Assembly: GCA_021827445.1 (NCBI GenBank)
Contig: JAKAVW010000221.1
Location: 1-5,503, forward strand
DNA: 5,503 nt
Source: Pseudomonadota bacterium
GTDB taxonomy: Bacteria > Pseudomonadota > Gammaproteobacteria > Acidithiobacillales > Acidithiobacillaceae
Reading direction: 5' to 3'
Notes under the pieces: model-generated
What the model was told of the DNA's origin: nothing
The model's database searches: none
The model's input: only the letters and a program-made list of their open reading frames with translations
In this document: piece by piece, positions 5,064-5,503 of the stretch
Numbering within the stretch: the stretch's first letter is position 1
How the letters are laid out: each line of letters starts with the position of its first letter
Made by a program: the position numbers and the translations under genes

Positions 5064-5239
5064 GCGTGTTTGAGGTGACGGTGGGTGTGCCCGTCGAAAA
5101 AAAGATGGGGCGCTTCACTGTGGCGTTGCAGGCGGCCATGGAAGGAAGCGCAATCGCACGTCAAGCTTACGGGGCCGTGAGGATTCATGGGAATTATGCA
5201 CATTCCCATAAGTCCTTTCCCCACCCATTCGGGGGATGA
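5060..5239 (+). pseudogene. Truncated antitoxin partner of the TumE-like toxin
   Basis: The ORF overlaps the toxin stop by four bases (ATGA), and GGAGG (5048-5052) lies seven bases upstream of the start. Its first 29 residues, FEVTVGVPVEKKMGRFTVAL then QAAMEG, look like the N-terminus of the winged-helix DNA-binding partners found next to TumE genes. Those proteins usually have about 110-120 residues, with a helix-turn-helix in the second half. Here the sequence after about residue 30 no longer fits, and the ORF stops at 59 residues, so the DNA-binding domain is gone. Another frame shows REDSWEL at about 5178-5198, resembling the F-x-S-W-E-x-L motif of such antitoxins, so a frameshift plus a deletion is possible. 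The identity is inferred mainly from context. Confidence 0.5.
5187..5209. repeat. Perfect 8-bp inverted repeat, similar to the one at 4778-4798
   Basis: ATGGGAAT (5187-5194) and ATTCCCAT (5202-5209) are exact reverse complements with a seven-base spacer, inside the tail of the truncated antitoxin and 64 bp before the OsmC-like start. Like the upstream repeat it is bounded by TTCATGGG on the left and CCCATA on the right. No T-run follows, so it is not a typical terminator. Confidence 0.5.
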
Positions 5240-5272
5240 ACTACCCACTTCAAACAGGGAGGAACCGAGCAT

Positions 5273-5503
5273 ATGAAATATAATGTCCGCGTTGAACGCA
5301 CTGATTCCTTGCATGTTAACGCCAGTGTGCGGGATTTTGAGATCCCGCTTGGCGCCAAGCGGGCCGATCCTACGGCGGGCTTCAATCCGGTGGAAACCCT
5401 CCTTTCCTCCATGGGAGGCGTGCCTGCTGATGCTGTTTCCGTCGAAGGCGACTGGACGGTCGAGCCATGACCTCTGGAGTCATACGCTGGACGAACAAAC
5501 AGC
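5273..5503 (+). pseudogene. OsmC/Ohr-like peroxiredoxin gene, disrupted, 3' end outside window
   Basis: The ATG at 5273 has GGGAGG (5257-5262) ten bases upstream. Residues 1-48 match the OsmC-like N-terminus: MKYNVRVERTDSLHV strands, EIPLGAKRADPTAGFNPVET, then LLSSMG. Intact family members, which reduce organic peroxides or bind thiol compounds, continue with Gly-x-Cys at once, where the Cys is the peroxidatic residue. Here the frame reads GGVPADAVSVEGDWTVEP and stops at 5468-5470, with no cysteine anywhere in the 65 residues. The text after the stop (MTSGVIRWTNK, from 5467 in another frame) again looks OsmC-like. The best reading is an internal deletion of the cysteine helix plus a frameshift at about 5465. 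Alternatively, one extra G near 5415 hides a GACLLM reading in the next frame. Either way the gene is not intact as written. Confidence 0.65.

Noticed and set aside
5217..5236. TCCCC/GGGGA stem as terminator after the antitoxin remnant
   Set aside because: Five pairs with a nine-base loop and no T-run; it looks like chance in G/C-run sequence.
1..5503. CRISPR array, tRNA or rRNA genes
   Set aside because: No regularly spaced repeats and no recognisable tRNA or rRNA segments were seen.

Overview
The window is about 5.5 kb of moderately GC-rich bacterial DNA. Gene content (periplasmic YceI, a CadR/PbrR-type MerR regulator, two cation-efflux proteins, OsmC, a ClC fragment, a TumE-type toxin) suggests a metal-tolerant proteobacterium. 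An acidophile such as Acidithiobacillus is my best guess, made from recall of similar protein sequences; I could not test it by search.

Layout. Positions 1-1320 hold the 3' end of a yceI-like gene and an intact gene for an unrecognised membrane protein of 292 residues, both on the + strand. Positions 1352-1602 hold the remains of a glyoxalase/dioxygenase (VOC) gene: its first about 29 codons are joined out of frame to its last about 55, with the middle missing. Positions 1626-3906 are a metal-resistance block. A CadR/PbrR-like regulator on the - strand is divergent from a short six-helix cation transporter (2229-2814), with a textbook MerR-type operator and a 19-bp-spaced promoter between them. 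The transporter is interrupted by one extra G in a run of seven. It is followed by an intact CDF efflux protein of 325 residues with a histidine-rich N-terminus (2929-3906).

Positions 3907-5503 are a patchwork of broken genes. They hold a ClC chloride-channel fragment (- strand), an orphan promoter and ribosome-binding site leading into a seven-codon ORF (possibly the edge of a lost insertion sequence), a twice-frameshifted gene of unknown function (- strand), an intact TumE-family toxin gene overlapping a truncated partner, and the start of an OsmC-family gene that loses its cysteine region.

How the genes work together. The regulator should sense a soft divalent metal (Cd, Pb or Zn class) and activate the short transporter. 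The second CDF protein lies downstream on the same strand and may be co-induced. Apart from this block, yceI and the 292-residue membrane protein, most of the window is decaying: five genes or fragments are clearly damaged in addition to the frameshifted transporter. I do not see a clearly new, complete biological system. The best leads are the G-tract frameshift in the transporter, the toxin left with a truncated partner, two similar inverted repeats around that toxin, and the orphan expression signals at 4160-4227.
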